Below, one piece after another: positions 7,517 through 15,791 of a stretch of 64,000 nucleotides of DNA (position 1 is its first letter; every line of letters begins with the position of its first letter). The DNA is from Kriegella aquimaris (GTDB taxonomy: Bacteria; Bacteroidota; Bacteroidia; Flavobacteriales; Flavobacteriaceae), in NCBI RefSeq assembly GCF_900103215.1, contig NZ_FNGV01000018.1, forward strand, positions 1 through 64,000. The letters are read 5' to 3'. The notes under the pieces were generated by a model. It saw only the letters and a program-made list of their open reading frames with translations. It had not been told where the DNA came from and did not search any database. Both the position numbers and the translations under genes were made by a program.

Positions 7517-7538
7517 CCCCCTATTTTTTTATGGGTAT
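7517..7538 (+). promoter_or_regulatory. Nitrogen-locus element, site 1 (CCCT-N8-ATGGG)
   Basis: CCCCCT, then two bases, then TTTTTTATGGG, then TAT. The same element, differing at the two middle bases and one extra G, is found upstream of glnK (28725-28746), and a third copy lies at 28781-28801. It sits between the divergent glnA and glnN promoters. Proposed as a regulator binding site by inference. Confidence 0.55.
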
Positions 7539-7578
7539 TATAAATAGAACATTGTTTTTTTATAAAATGCATAATGAG

Positions 7579-7586
7579 TATTTTTG
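7579..7586 (+). promoter_or_regulatory. -7 box for glnN
   Basis: TATTTTTG, 21 nt before the glnN ATG. A TTG at 7552-7554 lies 24 nt upstream, slightly longer than the usual spacer. Confidence 0.55.
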
Positions 7587-7607
7587 CCGCTTTAAATTAT
7601 ATAGATT

Positions 7608-9794
7608 ATGCCCAAGTTGCGTTTTAGTGCTATTTCGGAGAGTTTGAAAAGGCAGAGAATTACGATTGAAGAGACGGGAAGACGGTCGGAAATATTCGCC
7701 CAAAACGTTTTCAATGAAGACCGAATGTTGCAATATCTGACCAAAGATGCACTAGAAAGCGTAAAGGGCGCTGTTTTTTCGAGTTCTAAAATCGATAGAA
7801 AAATAGCGGATCAAGTAGCTGAGGCTATGAAAGGATGGGCCATATCAAAAGGTGCCACTCACTATACACATTGGTTTCAACCTTTAACGGGTTCCACAGC
7901 TGAAAAACATGATGCTTTCTTTGATCTTTTGCCAGATGGCCGGGCCCTAGAAAAATTTGGTGGTGGGCAATTGGTGCAACAAGAACCTGACGCTTCAAGT
8001 TTTCCTAGCGGAGGAATTCGCAATACTTTTGAAGCCCGGGGCTATACCGCTTGGGATCCGACTTCCCCTGCTTTTATTTACGGTACGACACTTTGTATAC
8101 CTACTATTTTTGTTTCATACACAGGAGAAGCACTTGATAATAAAGCACCTTTGCTTCGGGCGTTGAATGCTGTAGATGAGGCTGCGACTGCCGTAGCTAA
8201 ATATTTTGATAAAAATGTTACCAAGGTAAATGCAACTTTGGGTTGGGAACAAGAATATTTCTTGATCGATAAGGCTTTGGCCCATTCGCGCCCAGATATT
8301 CTAATGACAGGAAGAACGTTGGTAGGTCATTCCGCTGCAAAGGGGCAACAACTCGATGATCATTACTTTGGTGTCATTCCGCAACGGGCATTGAGTTTTA
8401 TGAGTGATCTAGAACAACAATGTACTAAATTGGGTATTCCTGTTAAGACCCGCCATAACGAAGTAGCACCCAATCAGTTTGAACTCGCTCCAGTTTTTGA
8501 GGAAGCCAACTTGGCTGTTGACCATAACCTGCTGCTCATGGATGTTATGGAGAAAATTGCCGACAAACACCATTTTAAAGTGCTTTTTCATGAGAAACCT
8601 TTTGCGGGTATAAATGGATCGGGAAAACATAACAACTGGTCGTTGGCTACCAACACGGGGGTTAATCTATTGAGTCCTGGTTCGACACCCATGAAAAACC
8701 TGCAGTTCCTTACCTTTTTTGTAAACTCGATTAAGGCGGTAGATACGTATGAAGAATTACTTCGGTCATCGATAGCTTCGGCAAGCAATGACCACAGACT
8801 TGGTGCCAATGAAGCGCCCCCGGCAATTATCTCAATTTTTGTCGGTACTCAATTGAGTAGTGTACTTGATGAGTTGGAAGGCGTTTCACAGGGAAAGCTC
8901 TCCCCTGAAGAAAAAACGGAGTTGAAACTCAATGTGGTGGGTAAAATTCCTGAGATTTTGCTCGATAATACCGACCGTAACCGCACATCGCCCTTTGCTT
9001 TTACCGGAAATAAATTTGAGATTCGTGGCGTAGGTTCAAAAGCGAATTGTGCAAAGCCGATGACCGTAATGAATACGATTGTCGCAAAACAATTGATAGC
9101 TTTCAAAAAAGAGGTCGACACGCTTATTGACAAGAAAAACTTAAAGAAGGATGAGGCTATATTCAATGTGCTGCGTGAATATATAAAGACATCAAAAAGA
9201 ATTCGTTTCGATGGTGATGGGTATAGTATTGATTGGGAAAAGGAAGCCCAAAAACGAAAGCTGAGTAATAATAAGTCCACGCCAGGGGCATTGCAAGTAA
9301 TGACTTCGACCCAAAGTTTGGAGTTGTTCAAGTCGATGAACGTATTGAGCGAAGTAGAAGTGAGAGCTCGGCTAGAGGTAGAATTGGATGCCTATATCTT
9401 GCATATTCAGATTGAAGGCCGCGTTTTTAGTGAATTGGTCTATGGGTATATCATACCATCGGCGGTTGAATACCAGAATCTTTTGATTAAAAATGTCATG
9501 GGATTAAAAGAGGTTTACGGAGCCGCCCATAAAAAATTGTCTTATGGGCAATTGACTATAATCGAAGAAATTGCAGAACATATATCGGCACTAAAGAAAA
9601 AAACCGATGCGATGACCGATGCCAGAAAAAAGGCCAATGCCATTTCTGATACGAATAAAAAGGCTGCTGCCTACTGCGACAATGTAAAACCTTATTTTGA
9701 GGAAATGCGCTACCATTGCGATAAATTAGAGAGATTAGTGGCTGACAGTGGCTGGCCCTTGACTAAATATCAAGAGTTATTATTTATTAAATAA
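7608..9794 (+). CDS. glnN: Glutamine synthetase, type III
   Basis: 728 residues, the typical GSIII length and about twice that of GSII. Its cytosolic ATP-dependent ammonia fixation forms dodecamers. Catalytic motifs include LGWEQEYFLID (211-221), RHNEVAPNQFELAP (282-295), INGSGKHNNWSL (335-346) and NEAPPAIISIFVG, a GSIII hallmark. The start at 7608 gives the family N-terminus, RFSAISESLKRQRI. It is divergently arranged with GSII glnA. The pair probably responds to nitrogen supply through the shared intergenic element. Having both GSII and GSIII adjacent is known in this family. Confidence 0.96.
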   Translation: MPKLRFSAISESLKRQRITIEETGRRSEIFAQNVFNEDRMLQYLTKDALESVKGAVFSSSKIDRKIADQVAEAMKGWAISKGATHYTHWFQPLTGSTAEKHDAFFDLLPDGRALEKFGGGQLVQQEPDASSFPSGGIRNTFEARGYTAWDPTSPAFIYGTTLCIPTIFVSYTGEALDNKAPLLRALNAVDEAATAVAKYFDKNVTKVNATLGWEQEYFLIDKALAHSRPDILMTGRTLVGHSAAKGQQLDDHYFGVIPQRALSFMSDLEQQCTKLGIPVKTRHNEVAPNQFELAPVFEEANLAVDHNLLLMDVMEKIADKHHFKVLFHEKPFAGINGSGKHNNWSLATNTGVNLLSPGSTPMKNLQFLTFFVNSIKAVDTYEELLRSSIASASNDHRLGANEAPPAIISIFVGTQLSSVLDELEGVSQGKLSPEEKTELKLNVVGKIPEILLDNTDRNRTSPFAFTGNKFEIRGVGSKANCAKPMTVMNTIVAKQLIAFKKEVDTLIDKKNLKKDEAIFNVLREYIKTSKRIRFDGDGYSIDWEKEAQKRKLSNNKSTPGALQVMTSTQSLELFKSMNVLSEVEVRARLEVELDAYILHIQIEGRVFSELVYGYIIPSAVEYQNLLIKNVMGLKEVYGAAHKKLSYGQLTIIEEIAEHISALKKKTDAMTDARKKANAISDTNKKAAAYCDNVKPYFEEMRYHCDKLERLVADSGWPLTKYQELLFIK

Positions 9795-9961
9795 AATAGC
9801 CGGTCGAACTTGTTCTGGTTTTGAAAAAGTGAAATTTCCGTAAAACTTTAAGAGGGTGAATTTCTCGGACGCGAACGGAGTTTATAGTATGCGGATGTGG
9901 AATTGCAATAATCTAAAATCAATTAAAGGGTTTAAAATGCTATCTTTTTTATCTAATCTTC

Positions 9962-9969
9962 TATTTTTG
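9962..9969 (+). promoter_or_regulatory. -7 box for purM
   Basis: TATTTTTG, 17 nt before the purM ATG, matches TAnnTTTG. A short untranslated leader of about 12 nt is implied. Confidence 0.5.
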
Positions 9970-9986
9970 CCCAAAATAACAAAGAG

Positions 9987-11168
9987 ATGAGTACGTCAGC
10001 AAGCAAAAGATATGATCAAAGGGGGGTTTCGGCCTCAAAAGAAGACGTGCACAACGCTATAAAGAATATAGACAAGGGACTATTTCCTAAGGCATTTTGT
10101 AAAATAGTGCCTGATTACTTGACCAATGATGCTGACTATTGCCTGGTAATGCATGCCGATGGTGCTGGAACAAAATCTTCTTTGGCTTACATGTATTGGA
10201 AAGAAACGGGTGATATTTCCGTTTGGAAAGGGGTTGCCCAAGATGCTCTGATCATGAACATCGACGATTTGATTTGTGTGGGTGCCACTGATAATATCAT
10301 GCTCTCGTCGACCATCGGAAGAAACAAGAATTTGATTCCCGCAGAGGTTATTTCAGCCATCATCAATGGAACTGAGGAGCTGATTTCCGATTTACGCAAC
10401 CATGGTATAACGATTCATTCAACAGGAGGCGAAACAGCGGATGTTGGTGATTTGGTACGAACAATTATCGTAGATTCTACGGTAACGGCAAGAATGAAGC
10501 GTACCGATGTTATTGATAATGCCAACATAAAGGCTGGTGACGTTATTGTAGGCTTAGCCTCTTTTGGTCAGGCCACCTATGAAAAGGAATATAATGGTGG
10601 TATGGGCAGCAACGGATTAACTTCAGCGCGACACGATGTCTTTTCGAAATATTTGGCTGACAAATATCCCGAAAGTTTTGATGCATCCGTACCATCGGAA
10701 TTGGTGTATTCGGGTCAAATGAAATTGACCGATACTGTTGCCGATTCTCCTTTAGATGCCGGTAAATTGGTACTTTCCCCGACACGTACCTATGCGCCGA
10801 TTGTAAAGAAAATTCTTGAAAAGTATTCCTCTGAAAATATTCATGGTATGGTGCACTGCAGTGGAGGGGCACAAACCAAGATTTTGCATTTTATCGACCA
10901 TCTCCATATCATAAAAGATAATTTATTCCCCGTACCACCCTTGTTCCGATTGATTCAAGAACAATCGGGTACCGACTGGAAAGAGATGTATCAGGTTTTT
11001 AATTGTGGTCATCGACTTGAACTTTATGTTGACCAGTCGATAGCCTCTGACCTGATTCAGATTTCTAAAGGTTTTGGGGTAGATGCCCAAATCATCGGTA
11101 GGGCTGAAGCAAGCTCTGTAAAAAAACTTACAATCAATAGTTCCGAAGGAGTCTTTAGTTATTCCTAG
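9987..11168 (+). CDS. purM: Phosphoribosylformylglycinamidine cyclo-ligase (AIR synthetase)
   Basis: 393 residues, longer than the E. coli enzyme (about 345) as is usual in Bacteroidota. It closes the imidazole ring of FGAM to AIR using ATP in de novo purine synthesis. The PurM-type ATP-binding fold is seen in ADGAGTKSSLAYMYWK (about 56-71), NIDDLICVGA (92-101), STGGETADVGDLVRT (about 145-159) and VGLASFGQATYEK; the C-terminal half has MVHCSGGAQTKILHFI, corresponding to the GGG/TGGG region. It starts at ATG 9987. The gene stands alone, with its own -7 box. Confidence is high from several conserved blocks. Confidence 0.92.
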   Translation: MSTSASKRYDQRGVSASKEDVHNAIKNIDKGLFPKAFCKIVPDYLTNDADYCLVMHADGAGTKSSLAYMYWKETGDISVWKGVAQDALIMNIDDLICVGATDNIMLSSTIGRNKNLIPAEVISAIINGTEELISDLRNHGITIHSTGGETADVGDLVRTIIVDSTVTARMKRTDVIDNANIKAGDVIVGLASFGQATYEKEYNGGMGSNGLTSARHDVFSKYLADKYPESFDASVPSELVYSGQMKLTDTVADSPLDAGKLVLSPTRTYAPIVKKILEKYSSENIHGMVHCSGGAQTKILHFIDHLHIIKDNLFPVPPLFRLIQEQSGTDWKEMYQVFNCGHRLELYVDQSIASDLIQISKGFGVDAQIIGRAEASSVKKLTINSSEGVFSYS

Positions 11169-11309
11169 AAACTGGTATAAGTGCTGTTTATACACAGTGT
11201 TTATTCTTAATATATCTATATACTCTCTTAAGTATATATGTTAAATTATACAGCATTATTTTTATACGAATACATTGATTCGTGCGTTTTTATACTATAA
11301 AAGTATGGA

Positions 11310-11750
11310 ATGGAACGAAAGGAATTTCTCAGAAGTTTGGGGGCAGGAGCTGCTTTTGCCCTGACATTTCCCTGTTTACAAGGGTGTTCTAAAGATGACA
11401 CTAACGGCGCGATTAAACCGGTACCTTCAAATATCGATTTTACTATCGATTTGAATTCTGCCGAAGGTGCCAAATTGGCCGATAATGGCGATTTTATTTT
11501 GAAAAATGATGTTGTTGTGGCTAAAAATTTAGAAGGAGAATTCATTGCTGCCAGTCAAATATGCAGTCATGAGGCCTATGATCAAGTTCGTTTTGTTGCC
11601 ATTGATGGTGGTTTTTTTCATTGCGAAGTACATGGTTCTCGCTTTAGTCAGACGGGTAGCCCTTTGAACCAAGTGGATAGTAAAACGGCGAAGCCCTTGA
11701 AGATTTTTAAAGTTGAAGTGTCAAATAATACGCTTCGTGTATTTGAATAA
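11310..11750 (+). CDS. Exported Rieske [2Fe-2S] protein
   Basis: 146 residues. The N-terminus RKEFLRSLGAGAAFALTF followed by LQGC (C26) reads as a Tat-like lipoprotein signal. The Rieske cluster motif is C85-S-H87 and C105-E-V-H108, two Cys and two His as needed for a [2Fe-2S] centre. The extra disulfide cysteines of cytochrome bc complexes are missing, so a low-potential, ferredoxin-like Rieske is likely. It leads a tight run of five genes with thioredoxin, ApbE, DUF4266 and DUF3570, suggesting an electron-transfer role on the periplasmic side. The redox partner is not identifiable here. Confidence 0.85.
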   Translation: MERKEFLRSLGAGAAFALTFPCLQGCSKDDTNGAIKPVPSNIDFTIDLNSAEGAKLADNGDFILKNDVVVAKNLEGEFIAASQICSHEAYDQVRFVAIDGGFFHCEVHGSRFSQTGSPLNQVDSKTAKPLKIFKVEVSNNTLRVFE

Positions 11751-11779
11751 CTGGCACTGATTTTGCTATTTTAGTTTTC

Positions 11780-12214
11780 ATGAAATACAGCATATTTTTA
11801 CTCTTTCTTTTTTATTCCGTTATGGCTTCGAGTCAAGATTGGCAGGAAGACTATAACGTGGCGCTCGAACAAGCCGAGGAACAACACAAGCCATTAATTT
11901 TGGTTTTTTCGGGTTCCGATTGGTGTGCGCCTTGTATCAGGCTCGATAAGGAAATATGGCAGTCTGAAAACTTCAAAAAATTTTCAAAGGAAAATTATAT
12001 ACTATATAGGGCAGATTTTCCGAGAAAAAAAGCCAACAAACTGAGTCCCGAACTAACCGATCAGAATAACAAATTGGCGGCTAACTTTAACTCAAAAGGT
12101 TATTTTCCCTTGGTTGTAGTTTTAAATGAAAAAGAGCAGGTCTTAGGTGAGACAGGGTATAAAAAACTTTCTCCCGATGAGTACATATCACTTCTAAACT
12201 CATTCTTAAAATGA
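11780..12214 (+). CDS. Periplasmic thioredoxin-family protein
   Basis: 144 residues with an N-terminal signal peptide (about 1-18, cleaved near ASSQ). The thioredoxin-like fold has the active site DWCAPC (C49, C52), a WCxxC dithiol, and the cis-proline region GYFPLVVV. The length and the EEQHKPLILVFSGSDWC context match the thioredoxin-7/DUF255-like group. It starts 29 nt after the Rieske gene and ends in a 4-nt ATGA overlap with apbE, so it is translationally coupled. It likely reduces a periplasmic cysteine pair, perhaps in the Cys-rich DUF4266 protein encoded two genes later; that link is inference. Confidence 0.88.
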   Translation: MKYSIFLLFLFYSVMASSQDWQEDYNVALEQAEEQHKPLILVFSGSDWCAPCIRLDKEIWQSENFKKFSKENYILYRADFPRKKANKLSPELTDQNNKLAANFNSKGYFPLVVVLNEKEQVLGETGYKKLSPDEYISLLNSFLK

Positions 12215-13206
12215 GAGTAATTATTGTTTTGATCATTGGTTTTCTGACGGTTACGATACAAGCTCAAGATAAAAAGCTTGTGACGGTGCACAAGTCAATG
12301 GAGTTGATGGGAAGCCGTTTTGATATAACCGTTGTAACTGATAATGAAGAGGTTGGCTATATAAATATTGCCGAAGCCGAAGCTGAAATTTCTAGAATTG
12401 AGAAACTGATATCTGCTTGGGATTCAAACTCAGAAACTTCATTAATAAACAATAATGCGGGAATAAAGCCGGTAAAAGTGAGTTTAGAGCTTTTTATGTT
12501 GATAGAAAGAGCCATAAAAATTTCTGATTTAACCGACGGGGCCTTCGATATTTCCTATTCTTCGCTCGATAAGGTCTGGAAGTTCGACGGCAGTATGAAA
12601 GAGAGGCCGACTGATGAACAAATCCGTAATTCCATCGCCAAGGTCGGGTATCAAAAAATTATTTTAAATGCTGAGGAAAAAACCGTTTTTTTAAAACAAA
12701 AGGGAATGAAGATTTCGTTTGGCGCTATTGGTAAGGGTTACGCCGCCGATAAGGCCAAAGAACTTCTGGTTTCTAAGCAAGTTGAGGCCGGTATTATAAA
12801 TGCAGGGGGCGATCTTACCACGTGGGGTACCAAGGCTACGGGCGAAAAATGGTTGATAGGTATTGCACATCCATTGAGTAAAGAAAAGATTTTTTCATGG
12901 TTGCCTATCGTCGAATCTTCTGTTGCCACTTCTGGAAATTATGAAAAGTTTGTATTGTTCGATGGAAAAAAGTATACTCATATCATCGATCCCAGAACGG
13001 GTTGGCCTGCTTCTGGCGTAAACAGTGTGTCAATTTTTGCTATAAGTGCCGAGTATTGCGATGCATTGGCGACTGCCGTTTTTATTATGGGTAAAGAAGC
13101 CGGACTTTTTTTAATAGATCAGCTTGCGGGTATTGAAGCTATTTTGGTCGACGACAATAATAAAATCCATAAAAGTAAGGGCATCCATTTCGAAAGTAAT
13201 GAGTAA
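12211..13206 (+). CDS. apbE: FAD:protein FMN transferase
   Basis: 331 residues with a signal peptide (about 1-19, VTIQAQ). ApbE attaches FMN from FAD to a Ser/Thr of extracytoplasmic target proteins and needs Mg2+. Family marks: MELMGSRFDI near the start of the mature protein, TDGAFDISYSSLDKVWKF, GAIGKGYAADKA, NAGGDLTTWG and THIIDPRTGWPA (the flavin and metal site). The start overlaps the thioredoxin stop (ATGA). No protein in this window carries the usual FMN-binding DGxSGATxT target motif, so its substrate is either elsewhere in the genome or unconventional. Confidence 0.94.
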   Translation: MRVIIVLIIGFLTVTIQAQDKKLVTVHKSMELMGSRFDITVVTDNEEVGYINIAEAEAEISRIEKLISAWDSNSETSLINNNAGIKPVKVSLELFMLIERAIKISDLTDGAFDISYSSLDKVWKFDGSMKERPTDEQIRNSIAKVGYQKIILNAEEKTVFLKQKGMKISFGAIGKGYAADKAKELLVSKQVEAGIINAGGDLTTWGTKATGEKWLIGIAHPLSKEKIFSWLPIVESSVATSGNYEKFVLFDGKKYTHIIDPRTGWPASGVNSVSIFAISAEYCDALATAVFIMGKEAGLFLIDQLAGIEAILVDDNNKIHKSKGIHFESNE

Positions 13207-13232
13207 CTTTAATTTATATTAGATTCATACAC

Positions 13233-13442
13233 GTGAAAAGACTGTTCTTCTTTTTTTTTGTGCTTCTTTTTTCATCGTCTTGCGTGGCGGTAAAAGAATA
13301 TGAAAAAGTATTTGTCAACGATGCTGAGATGCAATTGTCGGCAAAGGGAGATGAACGTTTTGAGACCAATTTTCAAATTTATCGTGAGGCTGCCTCGGGT
13401 GCCAACGGCGGAAGATCTGGTGGTGGTTGTGGATGTAACTAG
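13233..13442 (+). CDS. DUF4266 lipoprotein with Gly/Cys tail
   Basis: 69 residues, with a GTG start (no ATG is available). A hydrophobic signal is followed by the lipobox SSSC (C17), so the mature protein would be about 53 residues anchored by lipid. The mature part has conserved-looking VKEYEKVFVNDAEM, then a glycine-rich end, GRSGGGCGCN. The terminal CGCN is a family hallmark as I recall it. The role is not established. Two cysteines at an exposed flexible C-terminus suggest metal binding, a disulfide handled by the neighbouring thioredoxin, or a modified peptide. It is followed at once by the DUF3570 barrel gene. Confidence 0.82.
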   Translation: MKRLFFFFFVLLFSSSCVAVKEYEKVFVNDAEMQLSAKGDERFETNFQIYREAASGANGGRSGGGCGCN

Positions 13443-13443
13443 T

Positions 13444-14766
13444 TTGGGAGGTCAATATACCAAGAACACGACTAATTTTTCCTTTTTGAAAGAAACCGCT
13501 TTACTCTTTGCACTGCTAACATGCTTTTGGGCCGTCGGTCAAGAAGAGGATACTTCGTATAAGAAAAGAGTTTTAGAAGCCAGCGAAGTAAACTTGGTGT
13601 TCAGCTATTATGGTCAAAAAGGGGATCATGCCGCAGTTTCAGGTGGTGAAGGCACCGAAAAATTAACCGATGCCGCTTCAAGTATTATTGTTCAGCTTCC
13701 TTTGAATCCCGATGATGTATTGACAGTTGATGTAGGAATTTCTGCTTATACATCGGCGTCATCTAGCAATGTGAATCCATTAGACGGTGACCCATCTCAA
13801 ATTGTAAGTCCTTTTAGTGCTTCTTCGGGTGCTTCACGTAGCGACCAACTTGTTCATTTTAATCCGTCATTGGAACATAGCTCGGAGGACAGAAACAAAA
13901 TTTGGAACATTAATGCATACATCGCCTCTGAATACGATTATTTCTCATTAGGTATTGGCGGGGGATATACGTATGCATTCAATGAGAAGAATACGGAATT
14001 ATCGCTGAACGGTAAATTGTATTTTGATAAATGGAATCCTCAATATCCAATTGAATTGAGAGCAGGATTTTTTGACAATCGTATTTTGGGAAGCGGAAAT
14101 TATGAACCATCATTTACAGCTTTCGATAAAGAGAACCGAAACTCTTATTCGCTCTCCTTGGCGATTTCCCAGATTCTAGGTAAAAGACTTCAGGGTTCCG
14201 TTTTTATGGATGTGGTTATGCAGAACGGACTGTTAAGTACCCCGTTCCAACGTGTCTATTTTAGAGATACGAACGATTTTTTTATTGATGATTTTCAATT
14301 GGCCGATGATGTGGAGCATTTACCTGATTCACGTTTTAAAATTCCTATTGGTGCCAGACTGAATTATTATTTGAACGACGCTGTGGTGCTTCGCAGCTAT
14401 TATCGATACTATGCCGACGATTGGGGTATCAGTGCCCATACCGCAAGTCTAGAGGTGCCCGTGAAATTGGGAGATTCATTTACTTTGTATCCCACCTATC
14501 GATTTTACAGTCAGACCAAAGCTGATTATTTTTATGAGAAAGAGACGGCACTTTCAACCTACGACTTCTACAGTTCCGATTATGACCTTTCAAAATATAC
14601 GGCGCATCAGTACGGTGTCGGTGTTCAGTACAAAGATATTTTCACGAAAACCAGAGTGTTCATGTTTGGTCTAAAAGCCATACAGCTCCGTTTTAGCAAA
14701 TATGATAGAAGTGACGGACTTGGAGCTTTTATAACGACTTTGGGAACCACTTTTATAGCCGATTAG
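13444..14766 (+). CDS. DUF3570 outer-membrane beta-barrel protein
   Basis: About 440 residues if started at TTG 13444, one base after the DUF4266 stop. This gives a positively charged N-region and a hydrophobic signal (ETALLFALLTCFWAVGQ). A longer frame from 13300 runs inside the DUF4266 gene and is unlikely to be the true start; GTG codons near 13420-13435 are alternatives. The body alternates polar and aromatic residues as in barrels, with many YYxYY-type girdle clusters (VLRSYYRYYADDWG). DUF3570 genes accompany DUF4266 and ApbE in several phyla. Its stop overlaps the convergent ABC gene by 4 nt. Function unknown; export or anchoring of the DUF4266 product is a guess. Confidence 0.85.
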   Translation: MGGQYTKNTTNFSFLKETALLFALLTCFWAVGQEEDTSYKKRVLEASEVNLVFSYYGQKGDHAAVSGGEGTEKLTDAASSIIVQLPLNPDDVLTVDVGISAYTSASSSNVNPLDGDPSQIVSPFSASSGASRSDQLVHFNPSLEHSSEDRNKIWNINAYIASEYDYFSLGIGGGYTYAFNEKNTELSLNGKLYFDKWNPQYPIELRAGFFDNRILGSGNYEPSFTAFDKENRNSYSLSLAISQILGKRLQGSVFMDVVMQNGLLSTPFQRVYFRDTNDFFIDDFQLADDVEHLPDSRFKIPIGARLNYYLNDAVVLRSYYRYYADDWGISAHTASLEVPVKLGDSFTLYPTYRFYSQTKADYFYEKETALSTYDFYSSDYDLSKYTAHQYGVGVQYKDIFTKTRVFMFGLKAIQLRFSKYDRSDGLGAFITTLGTTFIAD

Positions 14767-15425
14767 TCAGAGGGGTCTAAATTTATATAACCTTCTTCTT
14801 CCAAATCTTTCTTAGTCCTTATCTCTTTGGAATAGCCGTTTTTCAGAAAGTATATACAATCACTGATTTCTAAAATGTCGCGATAAAAATGGTCTGTAAC
14901 AATGATGACGCTATCCTTCTTCTTTTTATGAATGATGGTCTTGAATTTCTCAATGTATACGGGAGCAATAAATGAAAAAGGTTCATCGAGCAAGATGATT
15001 TTTTTATTGGATGTAAGTATGAGGTAAGTTTCTACAATGCGAAGTTCGCCTGAAGAAAGGGCATTAGGGTGCGCACTGGCGTAGCCTTTAAAAGCATCAA
15101 AAAGATTTAAGAATTCCGTCCAATTCGCGCCAAAAAGTTGAAATACCGATCCCAATTTGAGGGAGTTGGGCAGCAGTTGATGTTGAGGTAAATAGGCGAT
15201 GTCGCGACCGAGGTAAAGGTTTCTTTTCTGGTGTTTCCCGTCTTTTCGAATGCTTTTATATTTTGGGGTAAGGCTTCCGAAAATAATGCGTAGTAGACTG
15301 GTTTTTCCGCAACCGTTCCTGCCCAGAATTCCGGTGATTTTTCCTGTTTCCGCCCTAACATAGATTCCCCTAAGAATCGTCTTGCGATCAAAACTGAGCT
15401 CTATATTGTCGGCTTCGAGAATCAA
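14763..15425 (-). CDS. ABC transporter ATP-binding protein (short, atypical signature)
   Basis: 220 residues with Walker A GRNGCGKTS (about 35-43), signature LSSGELR in place of LSGGQ, Walker B KIILLDEP and switch His in IVTDH. It is a complete nucleotide-binding domain of the peripheral type, in the cytosol. The first codon overlaps the preceding gene's stop by 4 nt (ATGA), so it is coupled to a 100-residue membrane protein. No normal permease is nearby. The DNA repair and translation ABC-F class is excluded because only one domain is present. Substrate unknown. Confidence 0.88.
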   Translation of the reverse strand: MILEADNIELSFDRKTILRGIYVRAETGKITGILGRNGCGKTSLLRIIFGSLTPKYKSIRKDGKHQKRNLYLGRDIAYLPQHQLLPNSLKLGSVFQLFGANWTEFLNLFDAFKGYASAHPNALSSGELRIVETYLILTSNKKIILLDEPFSFIAPVYIEKFKTIIHKKKKDSVIIVTDHFYRDILEISDCIYFLKNGYSKEIRTKKDLEEEGYINLDPSD

Positions 15426-15724
15426 AATAATTCCATTATCAAAAATATTAGTGTGCTGAATAGTGAATCGATTACAAAGAAAATTATAAAAAGACTTGAT
15501 TTTGAGATACCAAAATTCTTATAAAATACAAGCTTTTGCGCCAAACTTGTTTCGTAATAGGCAAAGAACAAGAATTTGCTCAAAGCTAGTTTGACAAAGA
15601 GAAGTACTAAAAGCGTTGTATTGAAGAAGATTAGAAATGTGGTAATCAATAGACTGGCCCAGAGATACTTTTTGTAAAAGTTAAAACCGAGCTGGTACGT
15701 TTTTATTCTCAAGATAATATTCAT
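15422..15724 (-). CDS. Small two-span membrane protein, partner of an ABC ATPase
   Basis: 100 residues with hydrophobic segments at about 23-47 and 76-99 and a basic loop between them (YETSLAQKLVFYKNFGISKSS). I do not recognise a family. Four-base overlap with the downstream ABC ATPase gene indicates joint translation, and the aligned Lys/Phe-rich coupling-like loop might contact the ATPase. With only two spans it would need to oligomerise or be an accessory subunit. The C-terminus ends inside a hydrophobic stretch (IFLIMELF), which is odd but not clearly truncated. Confidence 0.65.
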   Translation of the reverse strand: MNIILRIKTYQLGFNFYKKYLWASLLITTFLIFFNTTLLVLLFVKLALSKFLFFAYYETSLAQKLVFYKNFGISKSSLFIIFFVIDSLFSTLIFLIMELF

Positions 15725-15791
15725 CTGATGAAGTGATTCTATCTAAATGTACAAATTTGTCGTAAATTCGCAATCCAAGTGATACTAGACG

